20,521 bases of DNA from a virus. Position numbers and translations under genes: made by a program. This document shows, piece after piece, positions 1 to 8,100 of the stretch (position 1 is the stretch's first letter; each line of letters begins with the position of its first letter). The stretch lies in IMG/VR virus record IMGVR_UViG_3300032182_000712, positions 1 through 20,521 of that record; one strand, 5' to 3'. Under the pieces are notes generated by a model that was given only the letters and a program-made list of their open reading frames with translations, had not been told where the DNA came from and did no database searches.

Positions 1-1
1 C

Positions 2-868
2 GCAGATGATCGTCTGTGGAAACCAGTCATGGGTAAAGATGGTGTTGGATCCGCAATTATTCGATTCCTTCCCGCACCCGGAGATGAAGAACTCCCTTGG
101 GCAAAAATGTGGCATCATGGGTTCAAAGGTCCTGGTGGATGGTATATTGAAAACTCCCTTACCACCATTGGGCAAGCAGATCCTCTTGCAGAATACAATC
201 GAGAGCGTTGGCAAGAAGGAGAAGGTTCTGAAGGACAGAAGTTTGTCCGTAACCAGAGCAAGCGTAAACTCTCTTATTATAGCAACATTTACGTCATCAA
301 AGACCCCGCCAATCCTGACAACGAGGGTAAAGTATTTCTCTTCAAGTATGGTAAGAAGATCTTTGATAAGATTCTTAATGCTATGCAACCAGAGTTTGAT
401 GATGAGAAACCCATCAACCCATTTGATCTCTGGGAGGGTGCTAACTTCCGCCTGAAGATCCGTAAGGTCGAAGGTTACTGGAACTATGATAAGTCCGAGT
501 TTGACTCCCCAGAACCTCTTCTGGACGACGATGACGCACTCGAAGCAGTCTGGAAGAAAGAGTATTCTCTTGCTGCAATCACTGCACCAGATCAGTTCAA
601 GTCCTATGAAGATCTGAAGAAGCGTCTTGATTATGTTCTTGGACTTAGCAAACCTGCTCAACGTTCTTCTGCCGAGGAAGAAGAAGAGTATGATTCTTAT
701 GCTTCTAAGTCCTCTAAGGCAAAGTCTGAGGAAGATGTTCTAAAGGAACTTGAGTCTTCTTATAAAAAGAGCAAACCAGTATCTAAGTCTCCCTTTATCA
801 AAAAAGAAGAAGAGGAAGAAGATGATAATGACTACATGAAGAAGTTTGAAGATCTTCTTGATGAATGA
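2..868 (+). CDS. 32: gp32 single-stranded DNA-binding protein, 5'-truncated by window
   Basis: T4 gp32 homologue that coats single-stranded DNA in phage replication, recombination and repair. The frame is open to the window edge: residues before the first internal ATG (position 29) read ADDRLWKPV and belong to the protein, so the true start lies upstream and the basic N-terminal cooperativity segment is missing. The OB-fold core is clear: IIRFLPAP, HHGFK..WYIEN, SYYSNIYVIKDPANP, EGKVFLFKYGKKIFDKI, WEGANFRLKIRKVEGYWNYD. The last 65 or so residues are a charged tail ending in an acidic patch plus DYMKKFEDLLDE, like the T4 acidic domain that recruits replication proteins. The region matching the T4 zinc site (His64, Cys77, Cys87, Cys90) has no cysteine, and none occurs in the 288 visible residues. 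Codons are richer in G/C at third positions than in the tail genes. Identity is near certain. Confidence 0.95.
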   Translation, partial: ADDRLWKPVMGKDGVGSAIIRFLPAPGDEELPWAKMWHHGFKGPGGWYIENSLTTIGQADPLAEYNRERWQEGEGSEGQKFVRNQSKRKLSYYSNIYVIKDPANPDNEGKVFLFKYGKKIFDKILNAMQPEFDDEKPINPFDLWEGANFRLKIRKVEGYWNYDKSEFDSPEPLLDDDDALEAVWKKEYSLAAITAPDQFKSYEDLKKRLDYVLGLSKPAQRSSAEEEEEYDSYASKSSKAKSEEDVLKELESSYKKSKPVSKSPFIKKEEEEEDDNDYMKKFEDLLDE

Positions 869-869
869 T

Positions 870-1655
870 TTAAATTTCTAAATCAAATACTTTTTTCAAG
901 GTTTCGGACACATATTGTTCGGAACCTTGTTTATATTTTAAATCTATATCTATTTCAGTTTGTATAATTGAAAGATATTGTTTTTTTAATACAAATATTT
1001 GTCTCTTTTTCTCATTCAAATCCAATTCATAGTCATAATTTGAGACTGGTGTTATTAGATCGGTGTACAATATATCTGCTTGTAGTGCATAATCATAATA
1101 TTGAAGATATGTTGGTTTTAATTTTAAATAATTTGGATTTTCAATTTCGACTTCTACAGTAGTAGTTAATTCAGTATCTGGATCAAATACTTCTTGCTCT
1201 TCAATAATAGTTCTATCAAAATCTATATACTGATTTGAAATTTGCAAACCTTCTGGTATTAAAATGACTCCTTGTGAGTTTTTTATTTCTTTAGTTACAT
1301 AATATCGAGTTTCATATATTTTTTCATATGATCCATATTTTTCTAAAAGATAGTTATCAAAATTTATTTTAGAAAGAGGCCATTCAGAATACACGTCTAG
1401 TATATTATTTGAAAGAAGTATAACCCAATCAAAATTTGAATCTCCATATAATTTAAACGCTACAGTATCAGGTCTTTCATCATCTTCAACAATATAACGA
1501 TCAAATACTGTGATATTTCCATACAGTTTTTCAGTTAGAATAGGTCTAACAAAAAAGTTTTTGACTGTTTTTAAATCAGAAGATCCATTTTTATCTTTAC
1601 CTCTGGTTATATATTGAAAGTCTGGTATGAATCTGAAGTAATTGTTATCTGCCAT
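870..1655 (-). CDS. 53: gp53 baseplate wedge subunit
   Basis: A 261-residue homologue of T4 gp53, the wedge protein that helps clamp neighbouring wedges around the hub. The diagnostic stretch lies at about residues 67-97: AFKLYGDSNFDWVILLSNN followed by DVYSEWPLS, matching the T4 pattern of a gene product that reads AIYGNP..YWVLLMCN..DPYYGW. The rest is acidic and tyrosine-rich, with a C-terminal charged helix region. The protein is longer than T4 gp53 (roughly 200 residues from memory), with additional sequence in the middle (about residues 115-175). It is the last gene of the - strand group, starting two bases after the gp48 stop codon, so it is probably co-transcribed and translationally coupled. 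No clear Shine-Dalgarno sequence precedes the ATG. Its 3' end carries the + strand hairpin that may terminate gp32 messages. Confidence 0.85.
   Translation of the reverse strand: MADNNYFRFIPDFQYITRGKDKNGSSDLKTVKNFFVRPILTEKLYGNITVFDRYIVEDDERPDTVAFKLYGDSNFDWVILLSNNILDVYSEWPLSKINFDNYLLEKYGSYEKIYETRYYVTKEIKNSQGVILIPEGLQISNQYIDFDRTIIEEQEVFDPDTELTTTVEVEIENPNYLKLKPTYLQYYDYALQADILYTDLITPVSNYDYELDLNEKKRQIFVLKKQYLSIIQTEIDIDLKYKQGSEQYVSETLKKVFDLEI
897..929 (+). terminator. Candidate terminator hairpin for gp32 transcripts
   Basis: A 13-bp stem (897-909 with 917-929, 7-base loop) starts CAAGGTT and ends AACCTTG. It is followed by TTTATATTTTA. Two of the pairs (904-922 and 907-919) are G.U in + strand RNA and would be A.C mismatches in - strand RNA, so the structure favours the + strand. 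It lies 28 bases after the gp32 stop codon, inside the 3' end of the opposing gp53 gene. A weaker A/T-only hairpin (TGATTTA at 866-872 with TAAATCA at 879-885) overlaps the gp32 stop codon and precedes a T run at 891-896. Termination is inferred from structure only. Confidence 0.55.
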
Positions 1656-1657
1656 TT

Positions 1658-2899
1658 CTAGAAACCGATAGGATGATTGTCATCATAATCTTCTGCATAG
1701 ATTGGTTCAATTTCTTGGAATGATAAGTTTATTGTATAAGAAACCATGGTTGCATCTGAATCATTATATGTCATGTAAGAACCCAGAGGGGTATAATCCA
1801 CGTTGCATGACAATAAAGCACATGCTTTTGTTTTTCCCGATTGTTTTGGACTTATTTTTCCAATAGATTTATGTAGTTGATTGTCACCTTTTAGATATTG
1901 AATTGTAAAGACATGAGGTGCTTTTAAAAATAAATCTGTAGTATCTTTTCTCACTGCCATATGACGTTTAAAATATTTTATAATTGCCTTTACTGCTTTT
2001 GCTTCTGTATTATCTCTGGCACTCATTTTAAAACTAAATTGCATAGTTCTTAATGCCGGACTTTGAAATAATAATTCTAAATTTGGGTTTAAAATTTTCT
2101 TGGCAGTTCTAGAAATAACATCTGGTTTTCCAATAGCAGCCCCAGCTAGATATTCTTTAATAGTTGCTTTAGCAGATGGATCTGTAACTTTTTCCATTAA
2201 GGCTTTACCCGCATCTGCTGTTGCGCTTCCTGGATCACTACCACTTGATATTAGAGATTGTGCAAGAGATAATGCTTCTTTTTCAATTGGATTTAATGTT
2301 CCTTCTCCCCACTTTACTGTATTTGTATCTTGTATAGGTGCTTGTGCCGCGATGTAAATTGGTTTATCTTTTTCTTCATATGTGCTTTTTTTACCTGGAA
2401 CTATTTCAACAGCAGTAAATTTAATTCTATCTTGAGATGGATGCATTTTTATTGGATATTGAATTCTCCCTCCAATAGACTCTCTTACTTTGTCTGTTCC
2501 TGAAAATTCTTTCTTTAATGCATCTTGTTGTAGAGTCGTAAAGTCTAATCCTTTATTTGCTTCCGCTTTATATGCTTTAGAATCTTTTGCTTTTGATTTT
2601 TGATCATTAGATCCCTCTGCGTTTATTAATTCATAAGACTCTTTTGTTGCGGTAATTTGTAAATTATCTCTAACTTTTTTATCACCATTAGTAATTTTTT
2701 TATCTAAATTTTTATCTTTAGTGTTCCAGTTTTTATCATCTGAGTTTCTCTCATAAACAACTTTACCACTTTCTCTATCAACGATTTGCTGTTTCCCATC
2801 CAAGGTGGTTATTAAATCGAGCTTTACACCACCTTTACTAGGCAAATCCCTTTTAAACTTATTATTTGATTCTTTTTTCCAACCGGGTGGGAGTGCCAT
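1658..2899 (-). CDS. 48: gp48 baseplate tail-tube cap protein
   Basis: A 413-residue protein resembling T4 gp48, which sits on the hub and is the first layer on which the tail tube is built. Its C-terminal half (about residues 270-405) has the tube-like pattern: a hydrophobic strand LRTMQFSFKMSARDNTEA, an amphipathic segment AIIKYFKRHMAV, then CNVDYTPLGSYMTYND and VSYTINLSFQEIEPIYAEDY. T4 gp48 has corresponding stretches (TPRSTEDLMAIINIYQYF, a DKTPNG segment and a strand TFTLEITMREI). The N-terminal 130 residues are lysine/asparagine-rich, hydrophilic and probably extended. The gene lies between gp4 and gp53 and has its own TATAAATA box (2929-2936) upstream. No good Shine-Dalgarno is visible. 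gp54 shares this fold, so exchange of the two names is the main alternative. Confidence 0.72.
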   Translation of the reverse strand: MALPPGWKKESNNKFKRDLPSKGGVKLDLITTLDGKQQIVDRESGKVVYERNSDDKNWNTKDKNLDKKITNGDKKVRDNLQITATKESYELINAEGSNDQKSKAKDSKAYKAEANKGLDFTTLQQDALKKEFSGTDKVRESIGGRIQYPIKMHPSQDRIKFTAVEIVPGKKSTYEEKDKPIYIAAQAPIQDTNTVKWGEGTLNPIEKEALSLAQSLISSGSDPGSATADAGKALMEKVTDPSAKATIKEYLAGAAIGKPDVISRTAKKILNPNLELLFQSPALRTMQFSFKMSARDNTEAKAVKAIIKYFKRHMAVRKDTTDLFLKAPHVFTIQYLKGDNQLHKSIGKISPKQSGKTKACALLSCNVDYTPLGSYMTYNDSDATMVSYTINLSFQEIEPIYAEDYDDNHPIGF

Positions 2900-2928
2900 C
2901 TATTTATTAGACTAGGTTCGCATAGAGA

Positions 2929-2936
2929 TATTTATA
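2929..2936 (-). promoter_or_regulatory. T4-type late promoter box upstream of gp48
   Basis: On the - strand this is an exact TATAAATA (TATTTATA on +). It overlaps the last codons of gp4, and 29 bases separate it from the gp48 ATG. The box matches the T4 late promoter -10 element used by gp55/gp33 with the sliding clamp. It would allow gp48-gp53 to be transcribed separately from gp4. The spacing is slightly longer than at the other three boxes (24-25 bases). Confidence 0.5.
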
Positions 2937-3390
2937 TTCCTAACTGATCTTCTGTTATGATTGAGAATTTAAACATCCTATCATCACAAAATTCTTTTGC
3001 CGCTTTCCATTTTGCTTGATTTTTTTCCCAAGTTAACACCTCACTAAGAAAAGTTTTTTCTCTTTTTCTTGGTGTTTTCTGTGGTTTTAATACTTGTTTC
3101 TTTGGTTTTATTTCCACAACATACCTAACAATTTTTCCATCTTTATCTTCAACTTTCATATAAAAATCTGGAAAATATCTTCTGACTTTTCTTGTTGTCG
3201 GATCATAGTAAGGTATAAAAAACTCTTCACTCCCCCACTCTAAAATACTTTCTCTTCTATCACACCATTGCATAAACTTCAACTCCCATGAAGATCTGTA
3301 TATGATGTTTTTTATGTCTTTTCCTTTATATTTTTCTGGGTTCTTAGGATTAAATTTTCCTTGATGATATTTTCCATCTTTTCGACGCAT
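2932..3390 (-). CDS. 4: gp4 head-completion protein, endonuclease-like fold
   Basis: A 152-residue homologue of T4 gp4, needed to finish DNA-filled heads before tails attach. The N-terminus (GKFNPKNPEKYKG then IIYRSSWELKFMQWCD) is the family signature. A PD-(D/E)XK/TnsA-like nuclease arrangement is visible: Glu36 in SSWELKF, Asp75 in YFPDFYM, Glu93-x-Lys95 in VVEIKPKKQ and Gln99. This would place an active nuclease at the packaging neck, perhaps trimming DNA ends; the activity is inferred from the motif. The gene is first in the - strand group and divergent from the gp54-like gene across 33 bases holding its late promoter. No Shine-Dalgarno is seen. Length agrees with the family (about 150 residues). 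Confidence 0.9.
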   Translation of the reverse strand: MRRKDGKYHQGKFNPKNPEKYKGKDIKNIIYRSSWELKFMQWCDRRESILEWGSEEFFIPYYDPTTRKVRRYFPDFYMKVEDKDGKIVRYVVEIKPKKQVLKPQKTPRKREKTFLSEVLTWEKNQAKWKAAKEFCDDRMFKFSIITEDQLGI

Positions 3391-3414
3391 ACATATTATA
3401 GGATACTCTTCACA

Positions 3415-3422
3415 TATTTATA
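3415..3422 (-). promoter_or_regulatory. T4-type late promoter box upstream of gp4
   Basis: Exact TATAAATA on the - strand, with 24 bases between the box and the gp4 ATG, in the 33-base divergent gap. The same bases read TATTTATA on the + strand immediately before the ATG at 3424, too close to serve that gene as a -10 box. I found no matching + strand box for the gp54-like gene. Confidence 0.65.
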
Positions 3423-3423
3423 A

Positions 3424-4164
3424 ATGGCTTCTCCCAAACCAAGAGTTGATAGGTCAGACATAGGTAGGTTAAAATCTTTATTTCAAAAACCGGCATTAAC
3501 TTCTTTCTTTCAGTGTTGGTTTTTACCTAATGGTCAAACACAGAATTGGATAAATGCGAGAGGTTTGCAAGTTTCTGATAGATTAGAAGAAATATCACTA
3601 CTTTGCCATGAGGCATCTTTGCCTGGGAATAGTCTAGCGACCAATGAAATAGTAAATGATTTTCATGGTGTAACTGAAAGACATGCTTATAGAAAACAAT
3701 TTGATGATAGAGCTGATTTTACTTTCTATGTAGATCATTATGGAACAGATAACGATGGGGATAGTCACAACATAATTTGGTTTTTTGAGAATTGGATTGA
3801 TTATGTTGTCCACGAGTCTTTAGATTTTGAAGTTGGTGATAGACCAACAACAGATAAAACTAATTATTTTTATAGATCTTCTTTTCCTGAAGATTATCAA
3901 GCAACAATATACATTAATAAATTTGAAAGGGATTATAGAGGAACATTTTTAGAATATGAATTTTTACAGGCATATCCGTTTGCAATAACATCAATGCCTG
4001 TTTCTTATGATACTTCTCAACTTTTAAAATGCACAGTATCGTTTCAATTTACTCGTTATGTAAAAAGGAGAAGATCTTACAGTATTGGGAAAGAAGGTAT
4101 TACAAATCCTAGTAAAAAATTCTTTAATTATATTCCTAACCTTGTTGAGTTTCCAGATAGTTAA
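3424..4164 (+). CDS. 54: gp54-like baseplate tail-tube initiator
   Basis: A 246-residue tube-fold-type protein that I assign to T4 gp54, which forms the layer next to gp48 and starts tube polymerisation. Visible features are an early DRLEEISLLCHEASLPGNSLAT segment (the loop typical of tube proteins, where a hydrophobic helix is followed by PG), RADFTFYVDHYGTD, an aromatic helix IIWFFENWIDYVV, and paired strands YQATIYINKFERD and YEFLQAYPFAITSMPVSYDTS ending LLKCTVSFQFTRYVKRR. T4 gp54 shows the same order: a helix with a tryptophan, a DIQVNLH-like strand, then CIPISVSAPELSYDGD. The gene is shorter than T4 gp54 (about 320 residues from memory). It diverges from gp4 and precedes gp26. The start is the first ATG; no Shine-Dalgarno is visible. 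It could instead be another tube-like baseplate protein. Confidence 0.6.
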   Translation: MASPKPRVDRSDIGRLKSLFQKPALTSFFQCWFLPNGQTQNWINARGLQVSDRLEEISLLCHEASLPGNSLATNEIVNDFHGVTERHAYRKQFDDRADFTFYVDHYGTDNDGDSHNIIWFFENWIDYVVHESLDFEVGDRPTTDKTNYFYRSSFPEDYQATIYINKFERDYRGTFLEYEFLQAYPFAITSMPVSYDTSQLLKCTVSFQFTRYVKRRRSYSIGKEGITNPSKKFFNYIPNLVEFPDS

Positions 4165-4180
4165 AAACTTTAATATATAC

Positions 4181-4188
4181 TATAAATA
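4181..4188 (+). promoter_or_regulatory. T4-type late promoter box upstream of gp26
   Basis: Exact TATAAATA in the 49-base gap between the gp54-like stop codon and gp26, with 25 bases to the gp26 ATG. It is probably the start of the transcript covering gp26, gp51 and the giant tail proteins. Confidence 0.7.
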
Positions 4189-4213
4189 TATCGTCTGAAT
4201 TGTAAAAGAGATT

Positions 4214-4936
4214 ATGCCTTTACCTAAGATTACTACTCCAACTTATGAGTTGGTTCTTCCTTCTACTGAACAAAAGATTAAATATAGACCATTTCTTGTT
4301 AGAGAAGAAAAACTTTTAGTTCTTGCAATGGAAACTGAGGATGTTAAAGAAATTACCACTGCAGTAAAACAAGTAATTAAAAATTGCATTGAGTCTCCTA
4401 AGAATATTAAAGTTGAACATCTTCCAACGTTTGATATTGAGTATTTGTTTTTAAATATTAGAGGAAAGTCTGTCGGAGAAGAGGTTGAAGTTAATGTTTA
4501 TTGTCCAGATGATGGTGAGACACAGGTTCCTGTAAAAATTCCAATTAGTGACATTGAAGTAGAAAAAAATTCAGAACATAATAAGCATATTAAAGTAGAT
4601 GATTCCATTACAATGGAAATGAAATACCCATCACTTGATCAGTTTATCAAGACTAATTTTGATATTGAGAAAGAAAATAATGTAGAGCAGTCTTTTGATT
4701 TGATTGCAGCATGTATTGATAAAGTGTATACTGAAGAAGAAGTCTGGGATTCTGCAGATTTAACTAAAAAAGATTTGGTTGACTTTTTAGACCAGATGAA
4801 TTCTGTTCAGTTTAAAGAAATTGAAAAGTTTTTCGAGACCATGCCAAAATTAAGGCATGAAGTAAAAATTACCAACCCCAAAACAAAAGTTAAAAGCACA
4901 GTATACTTGGAGGGACTGAATTCTTTTTTCGCATAG
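4214..4936 (+). CDS. 26: gp26 baseplate hub protein / tape-measure chaperone-like
   Basis: A 240-residue homologue of T4 gp26 (T4 baseplate family). The signature is the N-terminal block PTYELVLPSTEQKIKYRPFLVREEKLLVLAMETED followed by a helix ITTAVKQVIKNCI and LPTFDIEYLFLNIRGKSVG, which recurs across T4-like phages. The C-terminal third is helical and acidic (LVDFLDQMNSVQFKEIEKFFETMP). In T4 it is listed as a hub subunit, although position and family logic suggest an assembly chaperone. The final codons TCT TTT TTC GCA TAG contain an in-frame slippery heptamer, so a fraction of ribosomes may continue into the gp51 frame (see 4924-4930). The gene is preceded by a late promoter box; the Shine-Dalgarno is weak (AAGAG). 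gp51 starts two bases after its stop codon. Confidence 0.85.
   Translation: MPLPKITTPTYELVLPSTEQKIKYRPFLVREEKLLVLAMETEDVKEITTAVKQVIKNCIESPKNIKVEHLPTFDIEYLFLNIRGKSVGEEVEVNVYCPDDGETQVPVKIPISDIEVEKNSEHNKHIKVDDSITMEMKYPSLDQFIKTNFDIEKENNVEQSFDLIAACIDKVYTEEEVWDSADLTKKDLVDFLDQMNSVQFKEIEKFFETMPKLRHEVKITNPKTKVKSTVYLEGLNSFFA
4909..4914 (+). promoter_or_regulatory. Internal Shine-Dalgarno-like GGAGGG before slippery site
   Basis: GGAGGG lies inside the gp26 coding sequence. It ends nine bases before the slippery heptamer and 24 bases before the gp51 ATG. That is too far for ordinary gp51 initiation but close to the roughly 10-base spacing at which an internal Shine-Dalgarno sequence stimulates -1 frameshifting in E. 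coli dnaX. Function is inferred. Confidence 0.5.
4924..4930 (+). promoter_or_regulatory. Candidate -1 ribosomal frameshift site (T-TTT-TTC)
   Basis: The heptamer has the X-XXY-YYZ form and is in register: TTT (4925-4927) and TTC (4928-4930) are the zero-frame gp26 codons two and three before TAG. After a -1 slip the reading continues TTT TTT CGC ATA GCG ATG, with no stop, directly into the gp51 frame. The product would have 239 gp26 residues plus 65 more, about 304 in total. No obvious downstream stem-loop was found. Confidence 0.55.
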
Positions 4937-4938
4937 CG

Positions 4939-5127
4939 ATGTCTCATATGGATCTGGAAAATTATTATAGATTAAATTTTGCTTTAGTCCAGTTCCATAA
5001 ATATTCTTTAACGGAGATAGAAAATTTAATCCCGTGGGAAAGAGACATCTATGTTATGATGCTTGAAGAGCACCTTGAGGAGGAAGAGTTAAAGCGTAAG
5101 ACCGCAAACAAAAATGCCGGATTCTAG
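4939..5127 (+). CDS. 51: gp51-like baseplate hub assembly protein (possible frameshift extension of gp26)
   Basis: A 62-residue acidic, helical protein: DLENYYRLNFALVQFHKYSLTEIENLIPWERDIYVMMLEEHLEEEELKRK. The pattern (hydrophobic N-terminal helix, S-L-T-E-I, P-W-E-R-x-x-Y, charged end) matches short proteins annotated as gp51 in cyanomyoviruses and resembles the T part of tape-measure chaperones in other tailed phages. T4 gp51 is much longer as I recall, so the name rests on position and on marine-phage usage. The frame is -1 relative to gp26. The ATG lies two bases after the gp26 stop codon and has no Shine-Dalgarno at normal spacing, so expression may depend on coupling or on frameshifting. 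Its last 14 bases overlap the giant gene downstream. Confidence 0.6.
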   Translation: MSHMDLENYYRLNFALVQFHKYSLTEIENLIPWERDIYVMMLEEHLEEEELKRKTANKNAGF

Positions 5128-8100
5128 AGACCCAACAGTTCAATTAATAGATAAAGAGATTGTTGACTTGTTGGGTCTTCAAGATGAATATGAATTGTCT
5201 TGGGAAGATTATTATCGAGCATTGAGAGAAGCAGCAGTTGCTGCTAGAATGACAGACTCAAAATATTCTTCTGGAGAAACAGAAGTAATAACAGAAGAAT
5301 TAAAGAGAGTAAAATCGTTAGATACAAATACAAAATTTACTACTGTACAAGAGAAGAATGAAGAAATAAAAAAAATTGTAAATCCGGATAAAATAACTTC
5401 TATATCTAAATTTGTAAAAACTCAATCCAATAAGTCAAAAAATTATTCAAATTTCACACGTTCTTTAGCATTATCACAGTTAAAAAAATCTAAAGTATCG
5501 AGTTCTTCTCAAGAAAATTCTACTGAAGAATTTGTAGAGAAGAAAAATAGTGATGATAGTCCTTTATTGAGACCACTTTTAAGCATTGAAAAAACATTAG
5601 ATTCTATACTCGAAACATTACAAAATCAATTATCTTTTGATAAAGAAATTGCTAATGATGAAAGAAAATTAAGAGATCAGGAGAAAAAAAGAAGAAGAGA
5701 AAATAAATTAGAGAAAACTAAAAATGGATTTAAGGGAATATTATCTACTGCAGAGAAAGCAGTAAAACCGTTTGTTAGTATATTTGATAAAATAAAAAAC
5801 TTTTTATTATTTGTATTACTCGGAAAAGCATTTAAAATGTTTACGAATTGGTTTTCCGATCCAAATAATCAAAAAACATTTTATACTATTTTAGAATTTC
5901 TTGGTGATCATTGGATTGCTATATCTGGTGCATTACTTCTTTTCGGAACTGGATTGGGTGGTTTTGTTAGAGGTCTAATTGGAACTCTAGTGAAAATGTC
6001 TATTACAATGGGAAAGGTCATTGTAACAAGACTACTTCCATTATTGGGCAAACTTGGGTGGAAGGGGGGTGCCGCTCTTGCTGGTGCTGCATTGTTTACT
6101 GCTGGTGCGGTAGTTCCGGCAATGTTCCCAGGAACTACTGAGGATGATGCAGATAAGCAAGCAAATCAAGCAGCAAAAGAAAAGGGCAATAAGCAAGCAG
6201 CAGCAGACATTAGAGCACAAAATGAAAATAGAAATGTATTCCAGAAAGGTGCAGATTTTGTAACGGGTGCTGGGGCAGAGAGAGAAGAGCAAGCAACTAA
6301 ATTAGAAACTGGAGAAGAAAAAAGATATGGATTTAATCAAGGTGGTTTAGTTCCTGGAAGTGGTAATCAAGATACAGTTCCAGCAATGCTGACTCCTGGT
6401 GAGTTTGTTGTTAAAAAGGATAAAGTCAATGAAATAGGTGCTGATAATCTAGCAAAATTTAATAATGGTGGATATATTGAGGAAATTGAAAGACTTGTAG
6501 GAAATGATGAAAGGAATGCTCAAAGTGGTGGTAGATATGGAACTTCAGGATCTCCGGTAAGATATAAAGATGTAGATGGAAATGAGTTATTCACTGTTTC
6601 TGGTGATCCATCTGAAGAGCAAAGAAAATACATAGATGAAAAATTCAAAGGATTTAATGGACTTGGTGGAGGAATAACTAAAAAATCAAGACCTTCGAGA
6701 TCAATACCTAATACTTCTAAGCAAGAAAACTTTGATAAGTTATTAGATGGTGTTGATTTTATTAAAAAAGCAGCTGATTTTTCAAACAGCGATAGTTTCT
6801 TAGAAATTGAAAAAATATTAAAGTCAAAAGATAAAGAAAAGAAACAACTACAAGAATTTAATCTTGGTGATTTTTTAAGTTCTGGTATTGGTGGTATTGG
6901 TGCTGGACTAAAAAGTTTAATAACTCCAGAATTACTTGGTTCTGGTGTTGGTGTTGGTATTGGTGGTGCTTTAGGTGGACCCCTTGGTGCTCTTGCTGGT
7001 GGATTTTTAGGAGGTAAGGTTCCTGGATTGATTGAAATGATCCAATCGGGTATTTCCGGAGAAACAAAGGGAATTCCCGTTGCCGGAGATTTACAATCCG
7101 AAAGTAGTTCAAATTATTTGGTTGGCAATCTTCCATGGAATCCTAATACTAAATCTATAGATGAACTTCATCCAAATCAACAAGGTGCAGTTAAACTTAC
7201 GTCACAAATACAAGCAAAGACTGTTGATGAAGTAATTAAATATCATAATGAAAAAGCAAAGGCACTACAAAATACTTCTACAGCAGAAACGACAAGAACA
7301 CAACAAAAGCAAAGTGTCCCTACAACACCCATAACAAGTTCTGGTGTTGGTATTGGTGGTATTGGTGCTGGACTAAAAAGTTTAATAACTCCAGAATTAC
7401 TTGGTTCTGGTGTTGGTGTTGGTATTGGTGGTGCTTTAGGTGGACCCCTTGGTGCTCTTGCTGGTGGATTTTTAGGAGGTAAGGTTCCTGGATTGATTGA
7501 AATGATCCAATCGGGTATTTCCGGAGAAACAAAAGCAATTCCAGTTGCTGAAGACTTACAACCAGAAAGAAAATCATTATCCGAAAGCAGTTCAAATTAT
7601 TTGGTTGGTAATCTTCCATGGAATCCTAATACTAAATCTATAGATGAACTTCACCCAAATCAACAAGGTGCAGTTAAACTTACGGCACAGATGCAGGGAA
7701 AAACTGTTGATGAAGTAATTAAATATCATAATGAAAAAGCAAAGGCACTACAAAATACTTCCCCAGCAGGTAAGACAAGAACACAACAAAAACAAAGTGT
7801 CCCTACAACACCCATAACATATAGTCCAATTGTAACAAAAGATAATTTTGAGGATGTTGTGTATAGAAATAGACCACAAACTCTTTCTACAACACCACAA
7901 AAAATACAATCAGAATCAAAGGCAGTAGAAGTTTCTCCTACGAGTGTATCCCAACAGGAAAAACAAAAAAGTTCTGGGGGTAGTTTTCTTAAATCTGGTA
8001 TTGATCTTCTGACTGGCAAAACAGGTTTAAAAGACTACATAACACCAGAATTACTTGGTTCTGGTGTTGGTGTTGGTATTGGTGGTGCTTTAGGTGGACC

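Noticed and set aside
6-455. 149-residue open frame overlapping gp32
   Set aside because: It is the shifted frame of a strongly conserved gp32 gene and has no recognisable content.
968-1162. 64-residue + strand frame inside gp53
   Set aside because: AT-rich antisense shadow with no ribosome site or family resemblance.
4996-5003. CATAAATA as a late promoter for the giant tape-measure-like gene
   Set aside because: One mismatch and about 110 bases from the start, unlike the 24-29 base spacing of the exact boxes.
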